In this document: piece by piece, positions 32,791 through 43,999 of the stretch | How the letters are laid out: each line of letters opens with the position of its first letter | Position numbering within the stretch: position 1 is the stretch's first letter | Source of the DNA: Archivesica marissinica | Lineage: Eukaryota; Mollusca; Bivalvia; Venerida; Vesicomyidae | DNA length: 64,000 nucleotides | NCBI GenBank assembly: GCA_014843695.1 | Contig: CM026386.1 | Span: 82,690,129-82,754,128 of the forward strand | Direction: 5' to 3' | Made by a program: the position numbers and the translations under genes | The notes under the pieces: model-generated | The model's input: only the letters and a program-made list of their open reading frames with translations | Told to the model about the DNA's origin: nothing | The model's database searches: none

Positions 32791-34857
32791 TATCCATTTC
32801 CCACCGGTACAACAGATATTTGTGTTCCATCCTATAACCAGTGTGTCACAAAATGACTTGTATTAATGAACACATTATTATAACCCTAAGTCGGGGCCTC
32901 ATTTTCCCATTTTATAGAAGGGGTTTTCCAATCAAGGTAAACACATCTTCGAAGATCCAGGTAGAAGTGGAGTATAAGGGGAGGTATGGTGATCTAAGGT
33001 GATCCAATCTTCTTGTATGTTATAGGGGAACTATTTAAAGCGTTTCCTGGCTAATATCGGACAGAGATAACATAATAAGGTTTATTTCTGTGTAACCTAT
33101 TGTAATAAATCCATATACCAGGGCCGCTATAAACTAGTTTATTTTACATATCACCTGATAACGGTAGCACAGGGATTTAGTGAATTGTGAGATTAGCATG
33201 GGCTGAACAACTATTTAACACAGTAAGAGACCTGACATATTACCATTCACTTCAAACGACACAACACGAACTGACCGTGAGTGGAGCAAACGTTGTGAGA
33301 ATTTGGTCAGAGCGAAATGCGGATTTGATCACGTAAGTGCAATTTATAGATATTTCTTTTTAAACTCAATTTGGCTACTATTCTCACTGTATATTTATAG
33401 CCAAATTGTGCAAGGAATCTTGACTGTTTTCACCAGCCTACAGAAGGTGGTGTCTTTTGCGTTATAGCTATTCGAGTAAATTAATGCAATGGTTTAGTAT
33501 ATAGTTTACTTTCACTTGAGTGCGAAACAAGTTCAGTATATAGAACTTGGTATGCAGTTTGCATTCACTTGATTACGATGCATTCACTTGATTACGAAAC
33601 AAGTTCATTATGTAGAACTGACCAGGGTTTCATTCATTGTAAATTAGTAACCAGGTGGTTATTTATACAACCATAGTTCGCCCGATGGCGAAACATGTTC
33701 CATTGGAATAAGGAGTCTAAGGCATGTTACTATGTTGCATACTTTGAATGTAATTACTTTATATTGTCATGGATGTGTGAATGTCAGTGAGATATCGTCC
33801 GTCTGATGTATGAATGGTGCCAGTCCGATACATTATACGGCATCCGTCCGTTATGAACTAATGTAACCATACACCGCGTACAGTGAATAATTAAGGTGTT
33901 ATGTACACCGCTTAGTGTACAATTGACGTATTATGTATATACTCGTGTATGAGGGAACTTGATTGATATCATGTAACGTTGATATATTAGAATGTCGATC
34001 ATGGAACATTGATATACTGGAACTTAATTTGTATAATGGAACTTTGTCGAGGTAATCACATAATTGATAAGATGTCACGAAACTGTATGTATTGACGCGG
34101 AAACTGGTGAATTAGATGCGAAGGGCACTATGAGATAGGAGCTGAGCCTACACCAGGTGGAACCGACTTAGTGAAGTCACAGGTATGGAATACAAATGAA
34201 CATGCATACTAGATGCTCGTCTTTAATATGACGTACTTATAAAATTGTAGCCGCACGCAACATGGAGTGGAGTGTGAGATGCTAACAGCTGGGGAACTGC
34301 CAATGTGTGGATAGCCGTCAAAGGACGTCACCCACGTAATCGCCCGATGAGCGACGACGGACCCACCAGGCTAAGCAACTAACAGTGGAACTGCAGACCG
34401 GAACGACCCGGAGTTACCACGTGACCGGACAACCAGGAAACCGGCATAGGAGGTTGGCCCGACACGCTAAGATCGGACCAACCCAGATATGTAAAAACGT
34501 TACATCATTGAAATATTCCGCGAATGATTAAATAAATCAACAAGTGTCTAACCAGCAAAGAGAACTAACAACGGAACACGTGAACTTTTCCAGGCCGCCA
34601 CATAACGTTTCAGTCATTACATCTATATATAGTATCATCATTCATTTATATGTAAATAAATTGTAGATATTGTACATTGTCTTAGTATTCGACCATAGTG
34701 AGTAATCCCCCTTGGATCATCTTGTGTCAGTGTTAGTTATTCTACAGTGAACAATAAAGTCCATTGTTTGCAATATATTCTGAAGAATAGACTTGCTGGA
34801 GGCTATATACGCCATAGAATCAGAGGACATGCTGCATGATGCATCTTGTATTTTCAG
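32791..34857. other. Unique region upstream of the GST exon
   Basis: About 2 kb. 33510-33620 has small duplications of CACTTGATTACGAAACAAG. 34260-34490 is richer in G and C (CGCCCGATGAGCGACGACGG) without a recognisable product. Donor-like GTAAGTG at 33338 and GTATGG near 34183 could belong to 5' exons of the GST gene. I could not find the expected N-terminal GST exon here. Confidence 0.4.
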
Positions 34858-35095
34858 AAGTTGGAGCTGTAAATGACGTAGAGTTGGTAAGCATGAATCC
34901 ACGGAATCCAAACCAGGAAGTACTGACTGAGTACCGGAACATCCAACCACACGGTACGGTTCCGTGCCTTGAGATTGAGGGGAAACAACCAATCATAGAG
35001 TCCGGAGCAATATGTCTCTACTTGGCCGACATATATGGCAAGCTGGGACCTGGTCGTAACAAGGAACAATACTACAAATATGCATCTGCCACATT
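34858..35095 (+). CDS. Glutathione S-transferase, N-terminal-domain exon
   Basis: A strong acceptor CTTGTATTTTCAG precedes a 238-bp exon encoding VELVSMNPRNPNQEVL, then NIQPHGTVPCLEIEG and PIIESGAICLYLADIYGKLG. 'P.G.VP.LE....I.ESGAI..YLA' is the glutathione-binding part of the GST thioredoxin-like domain, with the cis-Pro of VPCL and the ES pair that binds the gamma-glutamyl group. The exon ends ...YASAT at donor TT|GTTAAT in phase 2, matching the acceptor at 37094. The first 20-25 residues with the catalytic Tyr/Ser/Cys lie on an exon not found. The class is unassigned. Confidence 0.82.
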
Positions 35096-35138
35096 GTTAA
35101 TATCAGAGTAATCCGGAGCATAGGAGCTAGTTAAGCCA

Positions 35139-35515
35139 ATGGCCGATCTCTGTATAATCTCTCAGTGTGTTGATGAGATCCACCTCTGTATGATATTTCT
35201 ATGTTGATGAGACCCATCTCTGTATAACATTTCTATGTTGATGCGATCCATATCTGTATACCATTTCTATATTGATAAGATTCATCTGTATAACATTTAT
35301 ATGTTTATGAGATCCACATGTGTATGACATTTCTATATTGATGAAATCCATCTCTGTATAACATTTCTATGTTGATGCGATCCATATCTGTATACCATGT
35401 CTATGTTGATGCGATCCATATCTGTATACCATTTCTATGTTGATGAGATCCCCACCTCTGTATAACATTTTTATGTCAATGAGATCCATCTCTGTATAGC
35501 ATTTCTATGTTTGGA
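35139..35515. repeat. 34-bp tandem array in a GST intron
   Basis: About 11 diverged copies of GATGAGATCCATCTCTGTAT plus AACATTTCTATGTT, starting 44 bp after the GST exon donor. Confidence 0.88.
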
Positions 35516-35516
35516 T

Positions 35517-37085
35517 AGTGTACTTTGTGTTTCTTCAGTTGGATTGTGTGCAATGTGTTTCTTCAGTTGGATTGTGTGCAATGTGTTTCTTCAGTTGGAG
35601 AGTGTGCAATGTGTTTCTTCAGTTGAAGTGTGTGCAATGTGTTGCTTCAGTTGGATTGTGTGCAATGTGTTTCTTCAGTTGGATTGTGTGCAATGTGTTT
35701 CTTCAGTTGGAGAGTGTGCAATGTGTTTCTTCAGTTGGAGAGTGTGCAATGTGTTTCTTCAGTTGGAGAGTGTGCAATGTGTTTCTTCAGTTGGAGTGTG
35801 TGCAATGTGTTGCTTCAGTTGAAGTGTGTGCAATGTGTTGCTTCAGTTGGAGTGTGTACAATGTGTTGCTTCAGTTGAAGTGTGTACACTGTGTTGCTTC
35901 AGTTGAAGTGTGTACACTGTGTTGCTTCAGTTGAAGTGTGTACAATGTGTTGCTTCAGTTGAAGTGTGTACAATGTGTTGCTTCAGTTGAAGTGTGTACA
36001 ATGTGTTGCTTCAGTTGAAGTGTGTACAATGTGTTGCTTCAGTTGGAGTGTGTGCAATGTGTTGCTTCAGTTGGAGTGTGTGCAATGTGTTGCTTCAGTT
36101 GGAGTGTGTGCAATGTGTTGCTTCAGTTGGAGTGTGTGCAATGTGTTGCTTCAGTTGGATTGTGTATTGTATGGTGCTTCAGTTGGATTGTGTACAATGT
36201 GTTGCTTCAGTTGGATTGTGTATTGTATGGTGCTTCAGTTGGATTGTGTACAATGTGTTTCTTCAGTTGGAGTGTGTGCAATGTGTTGCTTCAGTTGGAT
36301 TGTGTGCAATCTGTTTCTTCAGTTGGAGTGTGTACAATGTGTTTCTTCAGTTGGAGTGTGTGCAATGTGTTGCTTCAGTTGGATTGTGTACAATGTGTTG
36401 CTTCAGTTGGATTGTGTACAATGTGTTGCTTCAGTTGGATTGTGTGCAATGTGTTGCTTCAGTTGGATTGTGTACTGTATGGTGCTTCAGTTGGATTGTG
36501 TATTGTATGGTGCTTCAGTTGGATTGTGTATTGTATGGTGTTTCAGTTGGATTGTGTATTGTATGGTGTTTCAGTTGGATTGTGTATTGTATGGTGTTTC
36601 AGTTGGATTGTGTATTGTATGGTGTTTCAGTTGGATTGTGTATTGTATGGTGTTTCAGTTGGATTGTGTATTGTATGGTGTTTCAGTTGGATTGTGTATT
36701 GTATGGTGTTTCAGTTGGATTGTGTATTGTATGGTGTTTCAGTTGGATTGTGTATTGTATGGTGTTTCAGTTGGATTGTGTATTGTATGGTGTTTCAGTT
36801 GGATTGTGTATTGTATGGTGTTTCAGTTGGATTGTGTATTGTATGGTGTTTCAGTTGGATTGTGTATTGTATGGTGTTTCAGTTGGATTGTGTATTGTAT
36901 GGTGTTTCAGTTGGATTGTGTATTGTATGGTGTTTCAGTTGGATTGTGTATTGTATGGTGTTTCAGTTGGATTGTGTATTGTATGGTGCTTCAGTTGGAT
37001 TGTGTATTGTATGGTGCTTCAGTTGGATTGTGTATTGTATGGTGTTTCAGTTGGATTGTGTATTGTATGGTGCTTCAGTTGGATT
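35517..37085. repeat. 28-bp minisatellite of acceptor-like units, about 56 copies
   Basis: Unit CAGTTGGATTGTGTATTGTA plus TGGTGTTT, with TGCAATGTGTTTCTT variants on the left. Twenty-eight is not divisible by three, so frames cycle through the same 28-residue peptide. Each unit holds a T-rich stretch ending in TTCAG, a decoy 3' splice site. The final unit runs straight into the GST exon acceptor GTATACAG at 37091-37093. The right half is nearly homogeneous. Confidence 0.95.
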
Positions 37086-37093
37086 GTATACAG

Positions 37094-37109
37094 CGTGGCA
37101 ACCCTAGAT
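37094..37109 (+). pseudogene. GST middle exon, left piece (16 bp) before insertion
   Basis: Acceptor TTGTATACAG is followed by CGTGGCAACCCTAGAT. Its first C completes the codon begun by TT at 35095 (Phe), then Val-Ala-Thr-Leu-Asp. The exon is cut after CCCTAGAT by the foldback element at 37110-38138. The rest resumes at 38147. Confidence 0.72.
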
Positions 37110-38138
37110 CACAGGGATTCGGCACGTTTGGGGGTATTAGTATATATATTTAAGTACAGGGATTCCACTCTGTGGGATGTCAGATTTCGCATCGATCAGT
37201 AAAATGGCCCTATCTGAAACAATTTTGTACAAAGCTGTCCAAATATAACGCCTATCCCGAGTGTTTATATTGTTCTTCAAATAAAACACAACTTTAAGCT
37301 GCATGCATGTATACTTTGCAAACAATTGCCACATACATTGGTCATAGCAGGTCACATTTCCATACTAGGACACGGGTTCTGTCAGCAACAAAAAAAAATC
37401 TTCGACGGGAGAGTTTTAACTGTGAATAACATTATCAATAAAATGTGTTTCCACTAACCTGTATGTTTATTCGGCAAAAATGTACGTCAAAAAGAGATTT
37501 CGTAGCATTTTCAATTTGTTTTGAAAAATTCAAAAGCGGCGCAATTCGCGTTGAAACAGCGTTGAAACGAGCGTTCTGATTGGATTATGATTGTTCTTCA
37601 TATATAAAAAAGCATCTTGTTACATTCTAATAATCCAATCAGAACGCTCGTTTTAACGCTGGTTTCAACGCGAATTGCGCCGCTTTAGAAATTTTCAAAA
37701 CAAATTGAAAATGCTACGAAATCTCTTTTTGACGTACATTTTTGCCGAATAAACCTACACGTTAGTGGAAACACATTTTATTGATAATGTTATTCACAGT
37801 TAAAACTCTCCCGTCGAAGATTTTTTTTGTTGCTGACAGAACCCGTGTCCTAGTATGGAAATGTGACCTGCTATGGCCAATGTATGTGGCAATTGTTTGC
37901 AAAGTATACATGCATGCAGCTTAAAGTTGTGTTTTATTTGAAGAACAATATAAAGACTCGGGATAGGCGTTATATTTGGACAGCTTTGTACAAAATTGTT
38001 TCAGATATGGCCATTTTACTGATCGATGCGAAATCTGACATTCCACAGAGTAGAATCCCTGTACTTAAATATATATACTAGTACCCCCAAACGTGCCGAT
38101 ATATATACTAGTACCCCCAAACGTGCCGAATCCCTGTG
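37110..38138. mobile_element. 1.03-kb foldback element with 8-bp target duplication
   Basis: Ends CACAGGGATTCGGCACG and CGTGCCGAATCCCTGTG are perfect inverted repeats. Flanks are CCCTAGAT at 37102-37109 and 38139-38146, an exact 8-bp target duplication as made by hAT-type transposases. The two arms are near-identical over about 490 bp each and meet around 37610. Each arm carries the same 72-codon frame, which is therefore not evidence of a gene. A 29-bp tandem duplication (TACTAGTACCCCCAAACGTG) near the right end is the main asymmetry. Confidence 0.9.
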
Positions 38139-38146
38139 CCCTAGAT

Positions 38147-38298
38147 GAGATCATGGAGGCACTGTTTGTACAATGGGTACACACAGATTTAAAGCATCAA
38201 GACAAAGATGTCATCGACAATATGCTGCTGAAATTTAATACATTTGCTAAATACCTAAGCAGACAAATGGAGGAGAAAGACTTTATATGTGGAGACAG
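38147..38298 (+). pseudogene. GST middle exon, right piece
   Basis: Encodes EIMEALFVQWVHTDLKHQDK, then NTFAKYLSRQMEEKDFICGD, the helical C-terminal GST domain up to its 'GD(R)F' motif. It ends in donor ACAG|GTTAGT, phase 2. Together with 37094-37109 and one copy of CCCTAGAT it forms a single 168-bp exon in phase with both neighbours. As assembled, the exon is interrupted by 1 kb. The right-hand duplication also creates a new CCCTAG acceptor that could in principle be used with a phase-1 donor such as CCTG|GTCGTA in the previous exon. Confidence 0.78.
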
Positions 38299-38694
38299 GT
38301 TAGTTAATTTAGGTCACAATATGTTTGGATGGTCTGATATGTGGAACTATCAATACTGAATAGCAGTAATTATATGTGAGGATTTGAGCAGAATTAGAAG
38401 CATGCCCGAGAGCTTGATGTGCTGGAATGTTTTATTTCCAGCAGGTGCAACAGTTTCTATTTCAATTTAGGCCTAAATAGGCTTAACTGTACATGGTAAA
38501 CCACAACTCGACGATAGCGAGAAGTTGTACCACATGTGTATATGGAAGGTTAAAAATGAACCTACGAATATCTCCGACACATGAAATTGTTGGGCCTATT
38601 GTAATTTGTATATTCTAACACTACGCTATCACAACTACCACATTATATATATAATGTACACTATACATTTTAGCCATTCATAGTTGATGGCTTT
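38299..38694. other. GST intron, unique part
   Basis: About 400 bp after the exon donor. Nothing recognised. Confidence 0.5.
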
Positions 38695-38945
38695 TATGTC
38701 CTGCTCGTTGTCTAGCATAGGATGTGATAGGCTCAGTGGAACTCTGATGGGAGAATGAAACAATAAAACCTGAATGGTTGGAAAAGGACATTTTTATTAA
38801 AATGTCAGAAAACAATAAATATTTACAACAGTAGTTCTACAATGTAGTACGTACAGATTATACTAAAACGAACTACTGCTAATGATTTGCCCAAGGCTAA
38901 TACATATTGTTTCAGATAGCCATATCTGGGCAAACCAAAAACCGC
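38695..38945. repeat. 251-bp direct repeat, copy 1
   Basis: Starts TATGTCCTGCTCGTTGTCTA and ends with a GGGCAAACC segment and CCGC. Copy 2 at 39309-39559 has the same length with few substitutions, offset 614 bp. The pair may be LTRs of a very short element or a tandem segmental duplication. Confidence 0.85.
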
Positions 38946-39308
38946 AGAAGCAAATAAAAACACAATAGTAAAAACTAAATGACACGAGTCTAAAGGCAGG
39001 TGTCTATTGAACTAACAATTAGTAATAACACAACAATAGTAAAAGCACAAAACCCTGGTGGTGGATGGGGTGGTGGTGGTAACTATTTTGTTTCACGCAG
39101 TAAGTGTGTCTAATTCAAAATATAAGAATTAATGGCCCACCTAGATGGTGATTGGCCTGGACGTGTCATGTGACCGCAATTGCATTTGATTGGATGGAAC
39201 GTGGTCATGCCTAATTCCCTTACATAATCACCCAGGATGGGAACGTCCCGGCCTCTGTAAATAATGACTCTTACATAAAACATTTTATGCTTTTCATAAA
39301 ATTATATT
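38946..39308. other. Segment between the 251-bp direct repeats
   Basis: About 360 bp including a GGTGGTGGATGGGGTGGTGG stretch. No coding motif, and no primer-binding site recognised next to copy 1. Confidence 0.5.
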
Positions 39309-39559
39309 TATGTCCTGCTCGTTGTCTAGCATAGGATGTGATAGGCTCAGTGGAACTCTGATGGGAGAATGAAACAATAAAACCTGAATGGTTGGAAAAG
39401 GACATTTTTATTAAAATGTCAGAAAACAATAAATATTTATACCAGTACTTCTACAATGTAGTACGTACAGATTATACTAAAACGAACTACTGCTAATGAT
39501 TTGCCCAATGCTAATACAGATTGTTTCAGATAGCCATATCTGGGCAAACCAAAAACCGC
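39309..39559. repeat. 251-bp direct repeat, copy 2
   Basis: Near-identical to 38695-38945, with a handful of base changes and no length change. Confidence 0.85.
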
Positions 39560-40159
39560 CAAAGAGAAACCGCCCAGATCCACGAGTCTAACGCAACTAT
39601 GATATATATGAAATGCTAGCGAACCTATAATTAAGGAGAGCAATAAACCAACGCTCCCACCACGATATACCTGCATGTAATTTTAATTAACCAGATTAAG
39701 GTTAATACCCTCGAAGCTATTATTGAAACCATAGTAGAACTATCATACTACTTGACTAGCCTGACCATGCGGTGAGCCAAAACAAAACAATCGAAAAAGA
39801 CGGATGATGATTGAAAACGGAAATGCTGTAATACTATGTAATTTTGATATGAAAACTATGCATGTATATCGTCCGTATTATGGATTAGGGCCACATCTTT
39901 CTTAGTTAACTGGCATGTAAATTATTGTTAGTTGGTTCATAATGATTACAACCATCACCGGGGGTTCGTGAAATCGTACATAGTGATAGTCTCAATATCC
40001 AGATATATCGTAGCACTTGATCTATATGTAGTTGCCTTATGTTGCCCTTGTAAATATATTTTGTGAATGTCCTCGCCTACACATTTTCGACGCGATTTTA
40101 ATATGCTGTCAACACGACATCTATGTTATACAACAGGACAAAGTGTGAATATTTGGAAC
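39560..40159. other. GST intron, unique part
   Basis: About 600 bp of AT-rich sequence; nothing recognised. Confidence 0.45.
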
Positions 40160-40800
40160 TATCTGACGCTCAAAAACGTATTGCTGCAAGAGCTAAGGAC
40201 AGATGTGTCGTGGCTTGATCCTCTTGAACACACTTAAATAGTATGACATTCAAGGTTTTATGTGAGCGTTCTGTCCGTGCGTTAGATTGTGTATGGTAAC
40301 ATGTAGTCTTAGTATAACCTATATTTAGATATTCCAGTGTTTCCTGCACGATTGTTTTCGTTACCGTTATCGTTGCACATTTCCAACACACCACCAAATC
40401 TTGGGAATATCTCTTCTATCCAACGACTGTAGTGATCAACAAATGTCAATATATAATTGTATCCAGACATGCTAGTAGGAAATGGCCCACATAGGTCTAA
40501 CCCTATCTTAGCAAATGTGTATTGTGGTATGTCTGTAACCTGTAAAAGAGACTTGTTTCTTTTTAAGCTGACATGTAAAACAATGCGACACATACTCATA
40601 CACTCCTTTGTACATGTTTGGCCAGTAATATCGCAATCTGATAGTATTAAAACATTTGTCTATCACCAGATAACCATTGAAATCATGATATTGTATCACA
40701 TGTTTTCTGAGATGCTCGTGGATATATAACGGTACAACAGCGGATATATAACGGTACAACAGCGTCATTATCCGCATTGGACACATACTATAGAACACCA
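40160..40800 (-). mobile_element. Gypsy integrase remnant
   Basis: Minus-strand frames, broken by frameshifts, encode an H2C2-type zinc-binding segment (YYWPNMYKGVYEYVSHCFTC), the core start (FAKIGLDLCGPFPTS, YILTFVDHYSRW) and a C-terminal core segment (TTCYHTQSNARTERSHKTLN, where PHQSNG-type sequence has decayed). It is an inactive Ty3/Gypsy fragment in the last GST intron. Confidence 0.85.
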
Positions 40801-40924
40801 CCCATGACTATTAAAGGTGTTTTTTTGCACTTCTCTAGATGCATTGTTGTTGGCATAAGTAGTCATAATATCAACAATATCTATATATTTGGCCTTCTCA
40901 ACTTCATGTCAACATCGTTAACTT

Positions 40925-41145
40925 TTGAGAGATTAGTAATTTTAGATTGTTGGAGGATAGTGCTATGATACAGACAGAAACCCATTCCTGAGTCTCCTCT
41001 GGTTTCGTTTACGTGCACGGTGTACAGCACCGACACGAGACCTCTGTTTAAAGTCCCATTAATATGAAAGACTTAATTTTATTAGGATCGAACCTGCGAT
41101 CCATGGATTGGTAATCCAACGTGTTATCCACTGTACTACCGGTTG
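40925..41145 (-). mobile_element. SINE family B, reverse orientation
   Basis: Reverse complement of the family B body (GAGACTCAGG, GTGCACGGTG, GACACGAGACCTC) and head (GGATCGAACCTGCGATCC). It is diverged from the 11009-11300 copy. Confidence 0.78.
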
Positions 41146-41239
41146 CACGGTTCTGTGCTGGCTGTCTTTATATGCTTGTACCACGTGAACAATACACATC
41201 TGATACCTGGATCTCCAATGGTATCGAGTAAAGACCGTA

Positions 41240-41396
41240 TGATATAGATCTCGATAATCGTAAAGTAATTGATGAAACAATTGATGACATGCTAGAGACG
41301 GGTAGCATAAGCAAAAGTACGTCTGCACGGAGCTTACCTGTTGTCATCGTTGGTAAGAAAGATGGCACACGAATATGTTGTGTTGACTTTAGAAGG
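41240..41396 (+). mobile_element. Gypsy RT N-terminal fragment
   Basis: A plus-strand frame encodes VIDETIDDMLETGSI, then TSARSLPVVIVGKKDGTRIC and CVDFRR. It matches the 'I.EML..GII.PS.SPWASPVVLVKKKDG..RFCVDYR' start of Ty3/Gypsy RT. It is oriented opposite to the integrase remnant at 40160-40800. Confidence 0.8.
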
Positions 41397-41697
41397 GGAA
41401 GCCGTGTTCGCTTTATTTTCTATAGTAGCCATGGTACGTTCCTAACTGAACTCAAAGCAACATTGGCTGTGAACGACCCACTCAATGTCAAGCTATCAAT
41501 AGAATCATAGGACGCTACGATTATTGGAAAATACACTATAGAGAAGTATTGACGCTAATTATTAAAAGGTCAATAATCATATACTTTGTTTCAGATTAGT
41601 TTGTGTTGTGGGGAGAGGGTGTTGATTGTATAGATGTGCATGGCTGTGCCATGAACTATATGAATTATAAGAGTGGGCTTCCGTTTACTTATTTCAG

Positions 41698-41881
41698 ATT
41701 CACTGCTGCAGATTGTGTATTGGGATATAACATGTGGTGGGCCGGTGCAATGCAGGGAGGAATACTACTGCAAAACCATCCTGCTCTATTAGAATACTAC
41801 AAGCGGCTAAGCAGACGTAGTGGCTTCCAGAGAGTCTTTGAAACAGACGTTGTAGCTACTAGCTTACTACTATATGAGTGA
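41698..41881 (+). CDS. Glutathione S-transferase, last exon
   Basis: Acceptor TTATTTCAG is followed by an exon whose first base completes Arg of the GD(R) motif. It encodes FTAADCVLGYNMWWAGAMQG, HPALLEYYKRLSRRSGFQRV and a terminal ...VATSLLLYE with stop at 41879-41881. 'GDRFTAAD..LGY' is the conserved N-capping box/hydrophobic staple region of the GST C-terminal domain, and 'P.L..Y..RL..R..FQR' its last helix. Exons A, B and C give about 195 residues, so with a missing 20-25-residue first exon the protein would be of normal GST size. Confidence 0.85.
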
Positions 41882-41949
41882 TTCCGTAATTCTGGTGGAT
41901 TTTAAATTATTTCATGGACTACAATATTTAGGAAGTCTGTATTGATTAC

Positions 41950-42255
41950 TTTATCAGTTCATCCTTTCCAATTCTAGTTCATGCATCAGTATGTCCTTTC
42001 CAATTATCAGTTTATCAGTTCATCCTTTCCAATTCTATTTTAGGAGTTATGTTATCAGTCTGTCCTTTCCAATTCTAGTGTATGAATTATTCTATCAGAC
42101 TAGACTGTCCATTCCAGTTATATTATATGAAACAGTGTCAGTCCATTCTATCCGATTATATTGTATGAATTATTTTATCACCCCGACCTTTCCAATTATA
42201 TTGTATGAATTATTTTTATCAGTCCATCCTTGCGATTATTTTGTATGACTTATTT
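41950..42255. repeat. Degenerate tandem repeat of about 35-45 bp
   Basis: Seven or so diverged copies of TCAGTCCATCCTTTCCAATT plus a TATTTTATGAATTATT-like part directly downstream of the GST stop codon. Confidence 0.7.
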
Positions 42256-42339
42256 CAGCATTAAGATGCTCATCAACGGTCACATTAGAACCACGAGTAG
42301 TGTCGGGTGCGTAATGCACGACTATACATATAAACTCCC

Positions 42340-42410
42340 GTGAAGTATATCGAGATGTTGAAAAAACTGGAATGGGACACCCCTAGCCGCGCAAGACATT
42401 GAGAGGGGTT
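42340..42410 (+). mobile_element. Possible LINE scrap
   Basis: A frame encodes EMLKKLEWDTPSRARH, like the 'VTxMLKxLxWxTLxxRR' segment in LINE RT C-terminal regions. It is short and broken; tentative. Confidence 0.3.
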
Positions 42411-42424
42411 GGCTACACCGCATA

Positions 42425-43012
42425 GGCCATAACCTGGTGGACATTAAGCTTCATATGAGGTATCGCATCTGGCATGACCTGTTGAACGTCAGAAGCTTAC
42501 TATATCGCATCGGGCATGACCGAAGTCAAACACTTGCCATACTATACCTCATCGGGCATTACCTGGTGGCCGCCAGGCTTCATATTGTGTACCGCATCGG
42601 CATGACCTGTTCAACATCCAGCTTGCTGTATTATGCAGCTTCGGGCATGACCTAGTGGATGTTCTATACAATACTGATTTGGGATGACCTGGTGGGCGTC
42701 AAGCTTGCTATGCAAACTATGTTTGCATGATCTTCTAGACGTTATTGCTATACAATACCGATGTGACCTGACCTGGTGGACGTCGAGCTTCACGTGCTCT
42801 ACCACAACGGACATGGCCTGATGAACGTCCAGCTACATATGCTGTACCACATCGGACATGACCTGATGGGCGTCCAGCTTCATATGCTGTACCACATCGG
42901 ACATGACCTGATGGACGTCCAGCTTCATATGCTGTACCACATCGGACATGACCTGATGGACGTCCAGCTTCATATGCTGTACCACATCGGACATGACCTG
43001 ATGGGAATCAAG
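42425..43012. repeat. 45-bp tandem array with degenerate left half
   Basis: Right side has about five regular 45-bp units (ACATGACCTGATGGACGTCC plus AGCTTCATATGCTGTACCACATCGG). The left side has about eight increasingly diverged units. Forty-five is divisible by three, so both strands have open frames. Confidence 0.88.
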
Positions 43013-43999
43013 CATGAGTAGTACCAGAGTAATTACTGAAATTCGAGAACGTGTTTATACCACAAAGCCTATCGGTAAATAGATAACAAAACAATCCCTG
43101 TCATGGCCATGACAATAACTAGCCTTGAAATCAGTACATCAGAAAAATGAGTTAAACAAAACTAGAAATGGATTAGCGTAGGAAGAGTAACCTATCCTCA
43201 TTGATCTGCAAAACATACGCAAATCTAGAGTTCATACTCTGTTACAGCAATAAGGATGGAAATACAATACATCGAAACAGCAGCTACCCACTTATGCCAT
43301 AATGACAATTGATAGCTTCCGGTGAATAAATGATGAGTGGCTATCAATTTAGAATTGTGCAACATTGGATATAAAAGTAAGCTTTTAGGCTATACAAAAC
43401 ACTTCCGAGGTTAGTTAACGATAGAGAATACGTCTAATCAGAAACGTAAATCAATCAAAAAGAGTCCAGTCTGACACACCAAATAAAAGAAAGACTGAAA
43501 CAGAAACTTGTATCATGGGCTAAAATTGCACAGGTTGATTGGTGATGGTGTCGTGGCGAATTATATAAGTGTCGGGTTAGAAGTGGCCCTAAGTGTACAT
43601 GCACATTAAATCAGCTGATTATTTAGTGTGGCCCTGGCATGTGGTTTTGTGGCAATCATTTACATACAAATCGAACCAACTAGTTTATTCCTGGCTGATA
43701 TGAATCATGAAACGTTCCCCTATAATGTACATGAGTTTGGCGTAAATTATATTACCATACATACAATTAAACTCTACACGATACATTGGTAGTAAACCAT
43801 CGTTCTATACAATGGGGGAATTGATTATAATTCAATAGTCATTTTGTGACACATATTAAGAGGGCAAAAATTCCAAGTTTATTTCCCCAAGGCTGCCTTT
43901 GAAGACCATAGGAAATGTATCGCGACCAAGGACCACCTTGTGATAAGAATGAGACAGTGTGCTACCGAGAGCAAGGTTACGGTTACGATCAAGGATAGT
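43013..43999. other. Unique spacer with one Tc1-type terminal repeat
   Basis: About 1 kb with no exon recognised. At 43567-43598 lies AAGTGTCGGGTTAGAAGTGG plus CCCTAAGTGTA, a match to the terminal repeat of the element at 46854-47493. No partner end was found, so it is a solitary end. Confidence 0.55.

Noticed and set aside
32791..34857. N-terminal GST exon
   Set aside because: Several donor-like sites exist but no frame with a GST-like first strand and catalytic residue was found.
35966..37202. Three overlapping frames of about 360-400 codons
   Set aside because: Cyclic translation of a 28-bp minisatellite in a GST intron; all three frames give the same peptide.
37137..38081. Two 72-codon frames with the same peptide on opposite strands
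   Set aside because: They are the two arms of one foldback element. Conservation reflects the inverted duplication.
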